From Terana coerulea (Eukaryota > Basidiomycota > Agaricomycetes > Polyporales > Phanerochaetaceae), in contig JAKOGH010000168.1 in the NCBI GenBank assembly GCA_024811115.1, positions 248,001 to 312,000 on the forward strand: a stretch of 64,000 bases of DNA. Direction: 5' to 3'. The notes below the pieces were generated by a model. The model searched no databases. It was not told where the DNA came from and saw only the letters and a list, made by a program, of their open reading frames with translations. Below, in pieces: positions 51,268 through 63,465 of this stretch. Positions within the stretch are counted from its first letter, which is position 1, and each line of letters opens with the position of its first letter. Position numbers and translations under genes: made by a program.

Positions 51268-52901
51268 TTACTCGACTTTAGGTATCTCAAGGCCGGCGGA
51301 CGTCGCGAGACGAATGGTGTTTTCGGCCTGATGAGGTGGATCATATCAGTTAGACTCACAGCTGACGGATTAGAAACAATGAAAGGACGTGCCTGTTTGA
51401 TCATGGGAGCATCTATCATCTCCATACTGCCATCCTCAGTTGTAAGGCCGGCAGCACCCCGCTGCTCGCTGTGGGCTTTCTCCATTTGATGCAGGATACG
51501 CGCTGCTCGGAGAATTTCTATACAAAACAGTGAGCGAGAAGGGTCACTCAGACTGTACAAAAATATACCTCGCGGACTAGGCAAAAAGGACTTTTGTATC
51601 ACCTCTACTTGGCTTGGGTGGATGGCTTGCTAGAAGGGGAGATTGGGTGAGAAATGCGCGATACCAGCAGATTTATTCCTCGGACCTTCCCAGTGAAACC
51701 GAGTCTTCTGCCGTCATCACATTCATCCTTGAGATAGCTGAGATCTTTGTAATCGACGCATACCTGGCAGGGACGTGTCAGACAGTATCAGGGCTGTGTT
51801 CAAATGTCGTGTATACCATATCAATGGCTTCCAGCCCGAACGCCTTCGCAGTGATCGATATTTGGGAGCGAGTATACAACAGCTCTTGTCGCGATTTTGT
51901 CCGCATAATCATGGTGTCCGCGCAATCTGCATTACTATCAGCCGCGCGGACCCGATGAAAGACTAAGCAGCCTGCTCACAGTCTTCAGCAGCGAACTGCG
52001 GCGTGACGTTGGTGAGCTAATCTTCCAAACGGTGACATGGAAGTAGCCCACCAGAAGAGCCACCACTCTACCGCCCAGCATAGGTCCAAACTCGCTCTGC
52101 CATCCGGCAATCTCGCCAATGTTGTACAAAGCTCTTGCGCTTTCGATGCTGGCCACAAGGTTTATAGGCTTGGTCCTTCGCTTGTCAACCGTTGAAGCCT
52201 GTAAGTTGGCGTAGATTTGGCGAGAGACGGTGTGCAAGTCCTTGCCCGAGTGGATCTTGGGAAGGACGAGTGTTCGCACTTGTGAGAGTTGAAGCTGGCC
52301 AAGTTGAGAGCGCAAAGTTGAGTGGAATACTCGTCATAATAATTAGGACTACGCACTGCTTGCAGTATATCTTCAGAAAAGAATGGAGTGTTCACTGCGT
52401 TCACGCGGACAGAGATGCGGTCAGGTTGGGGCAGCTCCTCATCCGTCTTCTCCTACCAATGTCCGACACTCAGCACTTTCGCACAAGGTTCACTCAGGTG
52501 AACGTCCACTGACCTGCATGAACTTCGCCAGCCTGCCTCTAGCGCCATCTTTATCCGCAACGGTTGGGGGTACACTGTCCTCGAGGTCATAGACTATCAC
52601 GTCAGAAGCCGTGACTAGAGACTTCGCCAGCATACGATCCGAGGAGGCAGGCACTGTTATCGTTGCCTCTCATTAGCCTGCACATAGATTTCTTCGCAGT
52701 AGGCTCTGAGATGGTACCATAGAGGTAAGACCGTTTCGCGAGAGGGACCGTGGGTGATCCCTCGGGAGGTGGTGTACTGTAGTTCCTGGACCTCAATCGT
52801 CCAGGACACGTGTAGTTGGCACATAGCCTCGTGCGCAAGCATGATGCTGTAGTAGAATAGACGAAAGAACTGGCATGTGAGGGTTTCAACATAGATGCCA
52901 T
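51268..52901 (-). CDS. Mitochondrial citrate lyase beta-like enzyme (HpcH/HpaI family)
   Basis: Ten exons: 52901-52718, 52653-52514, 52452-52357, 52294-52052, 51995-51980, 51926-51817, 51763-51686, 51629-51569, 51517-51393, 51327-51268; 370 residues, no frame break. The first ~45 residues are Ser/Arg-rich without acids, a likely mitochondrial presequence. Family marks are SDVIVYDLEDSVPP (metal-binding acidic patch), VRVNAVNTPFF, FAAEDYCADT and GFTGKQAIHPSQV. The mammalian relative CLYBL cleaves citramalyl-CoA; the fungal role is likely similar but not proven. A 16-nt exon (51995-51980) and a GC-AG intron (51392-51328) are notable. Confidence 0.9.
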
Positions 52902-53200
52902 TGCGGTCGGCTGTGGTGGATGCGTGTGGCAACTTTAGGCAGGGTCGGTACACCCAAGGTACAACCGGGGTCCTATAAGTTTAGCGCTAGCGCTGAAAGT
53001 ATGTAGGTCCTCTGACACTGCGTGGATTGGACGTATAATCGCTACTGAGAATATTAATGATCTCAGTTTTCAACCTCTTGCAGCTTGAAGCCGAGATGAA
53101 TACATGTCGTGATATCGCAGCCTGCAAGATGTCCGACTGAATAAAGAATATATAGAGGTACACTACTTATTCTGAAAATTGGCGACTGACAGCCTCAGGC

Positions 53201-56074
53201 TTACTGCTTCCCAATCATTCCGGTCCAGTCAAACTTGTCGTACATCTTCCTAAACTTCACCACTCGCTCCTTGTTGAATGTTCGCTCAATCTTCCTTGGC
53301 CGTCTCCACTTCCGCGGTTCGAGGTCCAGGATGTTGCCGATGATCTCCGCCGCAAAGTACCTGCACCAGATATCGTTAGCGTGTATGCTCACTGCAACAA
53401 AAGCGGAAACAACTCGCCTGGGGAACTCTCCGCCACCCTTTGCGCCTTCATCAATCCCGCCACCATCCTCGTCATTTCCGTCCGCAGCCTCACTCGTCCC
53501 CTCGATGACATGGCCGTAACCCTTCTCGCCTTTGTAGTCGAATTGCACAGCGAAGTATGGTAGATTAGGCACCATGGCGCGGCGGAAGCCTCCCGGACGT
53601 GAGCCGAAGTCTATGAGCTTCTTGTGCTGGGACCATTCGGTTTCGGACATAAGAATGGATTCCTACAGGCACATTTGCAACCAATTAGCTCTTCGCGCAC
53701 CAGCACTATCGCCAATGTGGCTTGGACACCAAAGGGTAACGTACGCGGAAGTACGCCGGGAGCTCCTCGAACTGCTCCCAAGGCACCGGGATGCACTCAA
53801 TGTACGTATGCCGCTGTTGCTTGAGGCTGATGACGGTCTCGTAGAACACGACTCCTTTGTCCTGCTCCGCACACATCTGCATCAGGCATTTCATGAAGTT
53901 CTGCAGTTGGCTATAAGTCATGGGTGCAAATCGACATTGATAGTAGCCGTACCTTGACTTCGTCCCAGACATCCTCATCACCCTCAAGCATCGCTAAGTG
54001 ATGCTGTATTGGAACAATAAGACAGTGGCCCTGCACAAGCTCTTCATTCAGTGTACCGGACAAATACACCCGTGTACCCATTGCGATGACAGGTGCTTTT
54101 GGTGGTGAGTCATCTTCACCGTAGCAGAATTGACAAGACGCAAGTACTTGCTGGGTCTTCTTGTAGTCTAGAAGTGCTGAGTATGTGTGCAAGCCAGACT
54201 GGTATGAACGCACCGTTGATAGCAAATTGCCGCTTCATAGCATCCGAGCGCATCTTCCGTCTGCCTAGCTTCTCGGCTTGATCGTCCATATAGTCAAGGT
54301 CGGCCTGGAAACATCAGCTCGTAAGACCAAACTCCGAGTACGCACGTCGGAAGCTGAAGATGTACCTTGAAGCCACCATCGGTAGCAATGGCATTGGCGA
54401 ACTCAGCATCCAAGTTCTTCTGGTCCGCAGGTCCGGCGTTGAAGCGTTCTTGTCGCAACATTTCACCAAGGGTGATCTCGTCGTCATCGGGGTTGACTCT
54501 GAGCAGGTCGCCTGTCTTGGGATCTCTTGTCTCGAACTACAAGCAACATCAATCTTCAACCGCTGCACGGAAAGATTGGCTGGACATACATTGTCTTTCT
54601 TCTTCCGATTCCCGGGTAAGGGCTGTCCATCATCTTTGCCTTGACCTGTATCGTATAGCCGGCCCCTCGAGTCCAACGTCGGCAACACCGCTACCGCGGT
54701 TTCGTCCTCCTGCGGTCCTTCTGCTGCACTTCGCATCGCATCCTCGTACTCTTTCTCTAGTTTCGCAGCATTCGGGTCGTTCATGAGCTTTGCTCTCAGT
54801 ACCTTGGCCTGAAGCTTGTTCAAATCCGCCGGAGGAAGGGCTGGTGCTTTTCGAGGTGGCATCCCATGCGTCGGTGTCATGACGGAGGGAATAGGTGTAT
54901 GCACCTGTGCGAGGGCAGTGCCCGTGCCGCCCTGGTTCGAAAGCCTCATGGAGTTGTATTTCCCGCCCGCTCCTCCCGCACGGCCGTCCGCCGGCGAGGG
55001 GGTTGACGGGGTGTTGTCGCCTAAACCCGGCCGCCTGAACGAGGAGCTGCGACTGGACGCACCACTGGCACCAACATCCGTGAACATAAACCTCTTCTCT
55101 CCCTCAGCCTCTTTTCCCTTGCCTTTGGCGGGGGTGTCCCTCGACTAGCTCTGCGCCCTTCCCGTTCATCAAGGACCCTCCGCTCTTCTCTAGCCTCCTC
55201 AAACGCCTCCAGGGTTCCAAAGCGGTCGACAGCAACCTCCTCGACGGACTTGCCTTCTTCCTCTGCTGTCTCGTATACCCGACGCAGCTTCATCATTCGC
55301 CACTGCGAACCAGGTCCGCCTGGAGTAACAGCTTTCGGTACGGGTGTAGAATAGTCATCGAGCGACTTTCCAGAACGAAGCTCAGTATTGAGCTCTCTGT
55401 GGCTAATCTTGGGCTTTTCAAGAACCTCAGTAGCGAGCGAGCATGCGAACGTGACAATTTACTCGCCTCTGTTGGGTCAGGTTTCGGCTGCTTCTTGGGG
55501 CGACTGTCTGTACCGAGATTCGTGAAGAAGTCGACAGTTCCACCAGCAGTCCTCGTATTCGCGGATTGTTCTCCATAATCTTCCGTAAGAGACTCGTCTT
55601 GGTTCATCGTGCTTCTCGCACGTGTCGCAAAGTCAGGGACTGTAGAGCGCGGTTCTGGTTCCATCATCCATTCGTCTCGTTGGAGTGAAGTCTCAGTCGC
55701 GACCGCTGAAGGTGGTGGAGGGTCGTCCTGAGTCTCATAAGCTCTTGAAGTGATCCTAAGAGCCTCTGCACTGGGAATGTCCGCAGCAAGAGTCTACATA
55801 ATTGATGTTCGCTCGTTAGGTTAACATCATGAGCAACGAAGGTAAATGTGCTTACCCGCTCCCCGTCCATGTCAATGTTCTTCTCTTCCCACATATCGTC
55901 GTCGTCGACATCGTCATCGACAGTCTGAGTACTACTCGACCCCTTCTTCTCTTTGCGTCGTTTACGAGAGCCTTCCTCGTCGCGGTCCTTATGTCTCTTC
56001 TTCCGGCGGTGATCTTGGTCCGTCACGTCGTGCGACCGCTTATGTTTGGAGTGCTTGTCTTCATCGCGTCCCAT
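53201..56074 (-). CDS. CWF19: Pre-mRNA splicing factor Cwf19
   Basis: Nine exons: 56074-55856, 55793-55463, 55394-54590, 54536-54366, 54304-54214, 54176-53953, 53900-53745, 53662-53418, 53360-53201; about 800 residues. The N-terminus is a Lys/Arg/Asp-rich nuclear tail (KHKRSHD, RKKRHKDRDEE). PGGPGSQWRMMKLRRVYETA and EITLGEMLRQERF are family motifs. The C-terminus holds the CwfJ_C_1 HIT-like domain (CQFCYGED, GHCLIVPIQHHLAM) and the CwfJ_C_2 domain ending in KFDWTGMIGKQ. It is a late spliceosome disassembly factor. One base is missing in the C3 run at 55138-55140. The last intron (53417-53361) is GC-AG; if retained it would add 19 in-frame residues. The acceptor before 55394 is uncertain. Confidence 0.92.
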
Positions 56075-56801
56075 TTGTAGTCATGAAATATACAATACTG
56101 AGTCGTTTGATAGAAAGTTTATAGCCGCGAAAACCTTTGAAGAGAGATTCTGGTGGCAAGTTGAACTTGAAGCACTTGCCCACAGCTTCCAGACGCAAAG
56201 ACGTCATGCTCGCCGGGTATGATTGGCGCTCGAGGGACCCCGAACTTCAAAGGGTGACCCTGATCACCGCGCTCCTCGTTTCCAAGGGCTCAGGGCGAAA
56301 TCATTTATTGCATTTACAAAGGGGTTTGTTGCATAGTTTGCTGTACTATATATTTTGTGTTATATGTGTAGGGCCCGAGGAATCTAGACCTTACTAGGAT
56401 CAGTCGAGACTCGAGTATGAGCGGATGTCATCTGTCGAAAGCGCGGCGGGACGTGGACAATATTGTTCAAATTGTTATATGTTACAAGAGCTATATAGCA
56501 AAGCAAGACTCTGGAAACTTTCTTAGCCTAATCCTTTGCTAAGAGCCGTTCCAACTCAAAAGTACAAAGTTAATAGCACAGAGGCACGGTGACTCACTAG
56601 TATCGCCATGGCGCTTATCAAACGCCACCAAGCCATTACCTTCCTGAAGTAGTTCTCACGGCACTTACGAGCTTACACCTCGAACGGAAGCGGAAAAATT
56701 GCGATGGGATGCTTATCGTGCAAACTGGCATAGTGAAATACATAATTTGTAGCTTGAAACGATTTGGGTTAAGAAGGGGAAGCAGCCTCCATATCTCGTG
56801 T
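56075..56801. other. Gap between CWF19 and the Goodbye-domain gene
   Basis: AT-richer than neighbours. It holds the CWF19 promoter and the 3' region of the next gene. No coding signal found. Confidence 0.45.
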
Positions 56802-59800
56802 TTATGCGGCAGGTTCCGGGACCGTGCCTTCCGCCGTAGTAGCTTCGACAGCGGACGTCTCATCGTCGCGTTTGATGACGCTAAGCACCTTCCCAAGTAG
56901 CAGCTCAAGTCGATCCATCTTGCCCTCAAACGAGGAAAACTGTTCTTGCAACTTGTCAGTCTGCGTCTGCAGCTTGTCCAATCGTTCTTTGACGTCGTCG
57001 ACGGGAATCGTGGGAGTGTCGCTTTTCTGCACATTTTGCTGCAGAATGAGGAAGTGAGTAAGCTGGTGCACCACAGGCTCTCGAGCGTCGCCGTCCGGAG
57101 TAGCAGCGCCTTCCTCTTGCTCCTCGGGAACTTCTGTGCCATTGTCCGGAGCATCGTTATCTTCTTGAGCATCAGCCCGCTCGCCGGCCTCATCCGCTGG
57201 GTTCTGAGAAGGCTGATCACCGGATGCATCGAAACCGGCACCAGTGTCACCAGGCTGGGCTGGTTCGGCATTTGGCGGCTCGCTGGCGTCGGGAAGTTCT
57301 GGCGGCTGGTCTTCTGGGACCGGAACGGACTCCATTTGCTCCTCGTCGTGTTCCACATTGTCGTCGGACGCTACGTTGGAGGCATACATGGAGTCCTTCC
57401 GCACAATTCCCGGAGGGGTGACGGCAGGGCCGAAGGAGAGATTGAGGACCGGGGAGTAGTTGTTGTCTTCGCGATCCTTGCAAGAACTACAAATGCAGGT
57501 TTCTCCTCCCTCGTCTAATAGGTGAAGCGAATTCTTAACTCGAGGGAGTCAGGAAGGCCAGCCAGAAGGACGTACCGGCACATGAAAGGCAATACCAATA
57601 CGGCGGTTGCACAATTTCCTTGCATACGTGGCACTTGCGCTCCGGAGGCGACTCTGAGATACCCAAAAAACGCATCAACGTAAGCATGAGCGGTGGAGAC
57701 TGAACGTCTCATACGTAAGGCAGCCGTACCTTCTTCCCTCAAACGACGAACAAGATCTACCGCGCGTTTCTCCGAGGCGTACATTGTTCTGCGAGGCTCA
57801 CAGATTCTTTTCTGCAGCATTGCGTGTGTGGGGACATGATGCATATCATCAACCGCGCGGTTGACGGTAGCATCTACGCAACTAGGACAGAGATCGATTT
57901 GGTCAGAGGAGGCGCCGGTGTCTTTGTCGTATCGCAGACAATCGAGACACGTAAGCCTATATGGCTGAATAGGTGACATGCCGCAGTTGTCACAGTAGAC
58001 ACTCCTACACAGACATGCTTAGATTGATGTGACTATAGGGCTTGAGCACTTACCATTGCGCAATACGCCGGCGCTTCAAGGCTCTGCTCAGCTGAGTATA
58101 GAAGCGTAGGTCTTGTTGCGTGCACATAGACATGAGCGTCGCGAGCTCCTCGGATTCGTCAGGGGACAACGGCTGACTCGCGTCTCCGGGTTGCCACGAG
58201 AAGGCCTCTTGGTCAAAGCGGCTGTACAGCTCCAGAAATCGCCTCCTGATCCGTCGACGGTCACTGAGGTATGACCACGAGAACTTGCCCGCTCTGATCT
58301 TGAGTGTTGTAAGAACCGTCTTGATAGCAAAACTCCACAGCGCGCGAGGCCGGCTACCTTCGAACTCTTCTGGCGACGGCTCGATAAACGCATATCGGAA
58401 TGGTGCGACTCGGTGCTCGAAACGGCCTTGAACATCCGAGTCTTCCACCTTCTCCTCGAAGTTCTCGCCGACCTTGTCAGGTGAGCCCCACACGCCCACT
58501 ATGGCATCCCGGTCGGGGCTCAGCGTTCCCTGGTAGCGCCATTTGTACGACAAGTTGGTGTACTGCTTGTTGTATGCAACCTCAAGGCCGCGGACTTGAC
58601 CAGTGATAGTGAATTCGCCAACACCGTCCGTCCCAGAGCCCGTGATCGGACCGCACTCTGCATCGGGCGGGGAGGAAGGGCTAGCCGGTAAATTCCAGCA
58701 GAAGACTTCCCGGAATAGGTCTCATCGTATTGCTTGACCTCGTAGAAGCCACTCCAAGTCCTCATGGCACCATGGTTGTCGGAGGACAAGGCCATTCGGT
58801 CCTCGAACATCTCATCATACACTTCTAGATGGAGATTATCGTCCTCTGGTGGGTAAAACAGCGTTTCGGTCTTGTCTTCCTTCACCAGATCCAAGTCGTC
58901 GTACGTGACGTTGGAGACCAAGAAATGACTCCAGAGGTAGTCGAGGCCGTAGATACTGCCAGTGTCAGGCTTTGTTTGGAAGTAGAGCGTTTGATGGTAT
59001 TTGATTTTCGGCGTCTCGCTGTCGAACTCCCAGAAATAGTACTACGGGCCAAGATATATCAGCTGTTGCCAATCTATCGACGAGAGTCAATGATCGACTC
59101 ACGAGGCCGTATGCAAACTTTTGCAGCTGCTCCTTGACACTCAGGTTCTGCAACTTGCACATTGCTGATAATGCATAAGTAGGATAAACGATTAGCAACA
59201 AGGAAACCCGTACCTTTCAGATTATTGATTCTGGTCCTAACGACGGTAAAAACTACACCAAATGAATCCACCAAGTTCGTGATCTCCTTCGGATTCAAAG
59301 TGACCTCGCGGGCACGTCGAAGCACATGTAAAGCACGGTGGTGTAAGAGGTAAAAGATAGGGATTAAATACTGTTCGGGTGCGCGACATCAGCTTAAACT
59401 CGTTCATCTAGTGAATTGGCGGTACTTGCCTTTTCTAAGCGTCCAGAGCCTGTTACCAGCTCCAGTGTGTTCGGCGCGTCGACGCAATACTTGATGCTCT
59501 CCAGCTTCTGCTTGAGCTTCGCCTCTTCTTCGTCCACGTAGTCCTTGAAGCGTGAGAAAAGGTCGTCGTCACGCTCAACGTCTTGAATCGCCTGATATAC
59601 ACCAGTCAAAATTTCGTCGACGCCTGATGTAGCGGCCCAGTATTTCATGAAGTAATCCGCAAGGGGGCGGTTGGACTGAAGTACTTCTTCGGATAGCTTG
59701 GCGATGCGCGCCATAAGGAGCTGTATGCGATTGAAGTAGTACTGCAGGGTGAGTGGGTACCCTGGCGGCACTTTAATCCGCGGTTACATGGCAATGTTGG

Positions 59801-61714
59801 CATACAAACTCACCGGCCGTCCAATAAGCCATCCACTTCGGTAAGCTGACGCAAGTCCCGATGAGACGATCTTTTGTTCTCGGAATGAAGCCACTCACCT
59901 CCAATCCTTCGGACGAGCAGATGTGAAAACGTTGACCTCTGTTACTGACACCAACGTAGATGCGTCATCATCGAATGCCTCGAGCAAAGGCTGGATCCTC
60001 GTAATGCTGATGTATTGGAGCGTCCATTCGTCCTCGGCGCTGACACCACGCTCGGTCACCTGGGCGATCTCTTCTACCTTGACCGAGTCTGGTTCGTGCG
60101 AGGTGCTCAAGATCCCTCTAATTTCGTCCAATGCTTTCTGACTGCTTGATATCGCGTTCCTGCGATGCTCAGCGTAATACTCGCGCAGAGCCATAACCAG
60201 TGCGCGCGCTTTCGTCGTGCCTTTCCATCCCTAGTAGCCTGTTAGCAGGTAGCGTAGGACCGATACCAATAGATACGCAACGGATTCTTTCCAAACTTCG
60301 TAGAGATCCTGCAATCAAGCGGCCAGTCAGCCCCGCAGTCAAATAAATAAATAATTAATAAATAAATGCAAAACTCACCGGATCTGAGCACGCGGTCGTG
60401 AGGACCAGACGTAATCACACCGATGATGCGATCTCCTTCCCGCCTAGTGACAGCCGCCATTTCCTCCTTTAGAGCAAGTTCTTGTGCCCTGAACTTGCGA
60501 GTGAAGACTCTCCTCGTTCTCCTTGACCATGTCCGTGAATGTCCTTTTATCTCCTTCACTACATCCTTCACCAGCGTACCCTCCGCCTCATTCGACATGA
60601 CCTTCGCGCTGCCCTGCAATTCCTTCTCCCCGCTCTTCGCGATGAGCTCCTTCATAAGCTTCTCGTCTTTCAAGACGTTTTCGGCGCCGCCTTTGCTCTC
60701 GATTTCCTTGACCAGTTGACGCTCCTGTGGTGAGCGGAGGAGTTGGAGCAGGAACATCGTCGAGGAAACGGTGTTCGTGGACTCGACGGTGGACTCGACG
60801 TGAAGGAGGGTCACGTTGGCTCGGTCGATGGCTATGCTTTGATGAACTGACAGATCGAACTGGAGGGCTTTTTGTGCTCCTCGAACGTGCTGATGAAACC
60901 CTCGAGTTTGCCTTCCCATTCGAGGCTACGGAACAACTTCACTAAAGGAATATTTGAGTATCTGATAATTGTCGAACGCGGGTGGAAACGGGCAAGGAAG
61001 AATTACGTACCAACAGTGCGCTTCTTCGAAAATGTATCGCATGTGGCTGAGCACTTCTCAATGTCTTGGGCAATAGTCTTGATTCGGGAGCCCAGACGCC
61101 CCTCGACGGACTGCCCGTCGGGGTAGCGTTCATCCCTGCCAACCTTGCGCAGCCTATACATGAAATGTATTCACGAAACGTATTGGGCTACATGACGGCA
61201 GCGCAGACTCACAAGAGTAAGACAGAGAGCATGTCGTTCATCTTGACATGAATGACCAAAATTCGTTTGTCATTTTGCCTGCGCGTCAGTTCGAACTTCA
61301 AAGCGGTCTTGAATGCCAATACAGCCACTGTAAGTTCCCCATAAATTGTTGTAAGCAGATAAAGGGGCTTGGGGCTCACCGGAAACAAATGGGTGTATCT
61401 TCGTGAGCTCATCAAGAGCATTGGTGAGAATCTGGCTTGTGGAACCGAGGTTGTCGATCTGAGACTGGACAAGTTTAAGAGTTTCCGTAGCTACTGGCTG
61501 GACCGCTTGGATGGTTGGGTTCGACGTCTCGGCGTCGATAGCACTGACTGCATAAAGAAATCGAATGGTTAGCCCCCGTACTCGACCACCTATCAAGACG
61601 CTAACCAATCTGAAAGCCTGAGGGCTTCGACTTTGCGGCTGGGACAGCGGTCGATACCTTGAGGGACGTCGACGCTCGGGCAAGACTTGCATCAAGACCA
61701 TCATCACGCGACAT
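56802..61714 (-). CDS. Goodbye-like N-terminal, EF-hand and tandem zinc-finger protein
   Basis: Fifteen exons: 61714-61606, 61547-61380, 61327-61213, 61153-61011, 60941-60379, 60308-60282, 60230-59899, 59845-59814, 59770-59430, 59370-59214, 59164-59103, 59041-58054, 58004-57730, 57653-57576, 57514-56802; about 1367 residues. The N-terminal helical domain (about 40-240: HPFVSVAVLAFKTALKFEL, RRQNDKRILVIHVKMNDMLS, then a KCSATCDTFSKKR segment) resembles the Goodbye domain that opens fungal STAND/NLR-like proteins. Next come a regulatory helix pair, an EF-hand-like loop (LLEAFDDDASTLVSVTEV, about 455-475), a large conserved middle, a ZZ-like finger (CDNC, CLDC, CPSC, HVPTH; about 1015-1060), a second Cys cluster (CHVC, CLSC, CICSSC), and an acidic tail with a coiled coil (VKERLDKLQTQTDKLQEQF). 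Breaks: losses at 58665-58667 and 60869-60873, and a probable gain at 60379-60380. Function unknown. Confidence 0.75.
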
Positions 61715-63465
61715 TCTGGGAGATGTGCAGGACAGAGTATGAGCCCCAGGTATATCAAGGAAAGCTTCTATGGCATACGGGGACGGCTATTATATCAGAT
61801 TCCGCGAGTCCAGGGCCGACCCTTGTTGCTGACACACGTTATGTAGGCCAGGCACTCACGCTGCATGAGCGAGCCGCTGGGCTAATTATGAGCCACACGC
61901 ATGTTCCTGAAGGAGGAAAAGCAAATCAGCGGCGTTGTTCGGGGAGATGACATTGATGCAACATTGACTCACAGAGCCGCTTGATCTGCATCCAGTCCAA
62001 AAGATCGATGTCGAGCTGAAGATGGGCTGAAGATGCAAATACTCCCAGCGGCGCGCCTCGCCCAGTGATAATCGCAGTTCTGCAGGAAGGCATCCGCGTC
62101 CGCCGGACATGTTATGTAGTGCGGAAGTATGCACTCGCGTGCAATCCAGGCGAATCAATGCAAGCTATGAGCTGGGATGTTAGTGCAAATTGAGGTGGCG
62201 GTTGTTGTGATGTGAGACATCTGTTGCATTTAACAACGGCGCGCATACAGAGACTCTTTATTGCGCTGTTGTTGCAGTTGTGGCCGCCCGTATTGTAGAT
62301 GAGGGTCTGTGAAGACGGCTGGATACACGCCTTGCTCGCTCCGCGTCGGGTGTGAAGTGTAAGGATCAGCGCGCACTGTAACGCTCAAGAAATTTCTCGG
62401 AATATGCGGAAGGAACCTATGGCAATATCGGACGACCAGGCAATCACTACAAGGTCTGTTGGGTTTACAGTATGTACGCTCAGCTACCAGCTGCGTCACT
62501 GCAGGATAATACCAATTCACTTACTGAGAAAAAATCTTCGTCGGTCGGAGAGGAACCGCACGTGACACACTGCTGACCACCTCTTCACTGTCTCATTCCG
62601 CACGATTCAACCTCCCGCAGTGTCGTGGTAACGGAGGGGGTTCAAGACTATATGCATTATGCGTTCGAGAGCATTGGTTGGGAGCAAAGCGTCGGCGTCT
62701 CTTTTCGAAGCTGCCTCGGCCCTTCGGCGCATCAGCGCCATCACATGATGCTTTAGGCAAGTTGTTCACACGCAATCTGGCCCGAGCGGCGGGCCCAAGC
62801 CCATGTTACCCATGTACATGCGAGGGGGGGGGGGGGGCAGTATCGCTAGCGCTGAAATCACCTTGTCTAGTGGTGGTGACCCCCTCCTCGGTGTCCCGCT
62901 GCAGAGACGCTCACCACATTTGGTAAGATGCTGATTGCCGTCAATGTCACTTGCACTGGCAGACGAGATTACAGCCTGCTTGTCCATTGCTCTCAATGCC
63001 ACCCCCATTACACCCCCGCCGGTCACAAGATATGGCCATTGCTGCATAAGGCTCGATAAAAGAGCAATTTTCTTGTGCTCGCAGGCCCTTACATCGACCA
63101 GTTGGAAGTCCAGCACAGGCGGCCGTTTGGCCGAGCCCCCGTTGAAGTACATACGCTAAGCCTTCCGAGAACGAAACTAGGGTTACCAACATTGACATAG
63201 CTTTAAGAGATTTCAGGGGTTTTCGCAAATATGTAGCTCACAGCGTCGCACCAACCTGCACAGGTAAGTCACTGTAAGTAGTCATCTCGTTGTTACCTTG
63301 CAACTGGGGTCTTGCCTAATATTGAGCGTCTGATCTGCTGGCGCTTCGACAAGGTGGTTTCACCGATTTGGATCGTGCCTCCCCCGTGTACATGTCTCAC
63401 AAGTACTAAAATGCCAGCCTCTCGCTTTCGACTTCTTCCTTCAACCGCCACAATCTTGCTCATAG
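61715..63465. other. 1.75 kb gap, no confident gene
   Basis: Promoter side of the Goodbye-domain gene, then unsupported short frames on both strands. It contains the poly-G run at 62824 and borders the inverted-repeat element at 63466. Confidence 0.4.
62824..62837. repeat. Poly-G run, 14 bases
   Basis: Fourteen consecutive G after CGA at 62821-62823. No other homopolymer this long was noticed in the window. It may be real, a G-quadruplex-prone tract, or an assembly or sequencing artefact. Confidence 0.9.
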
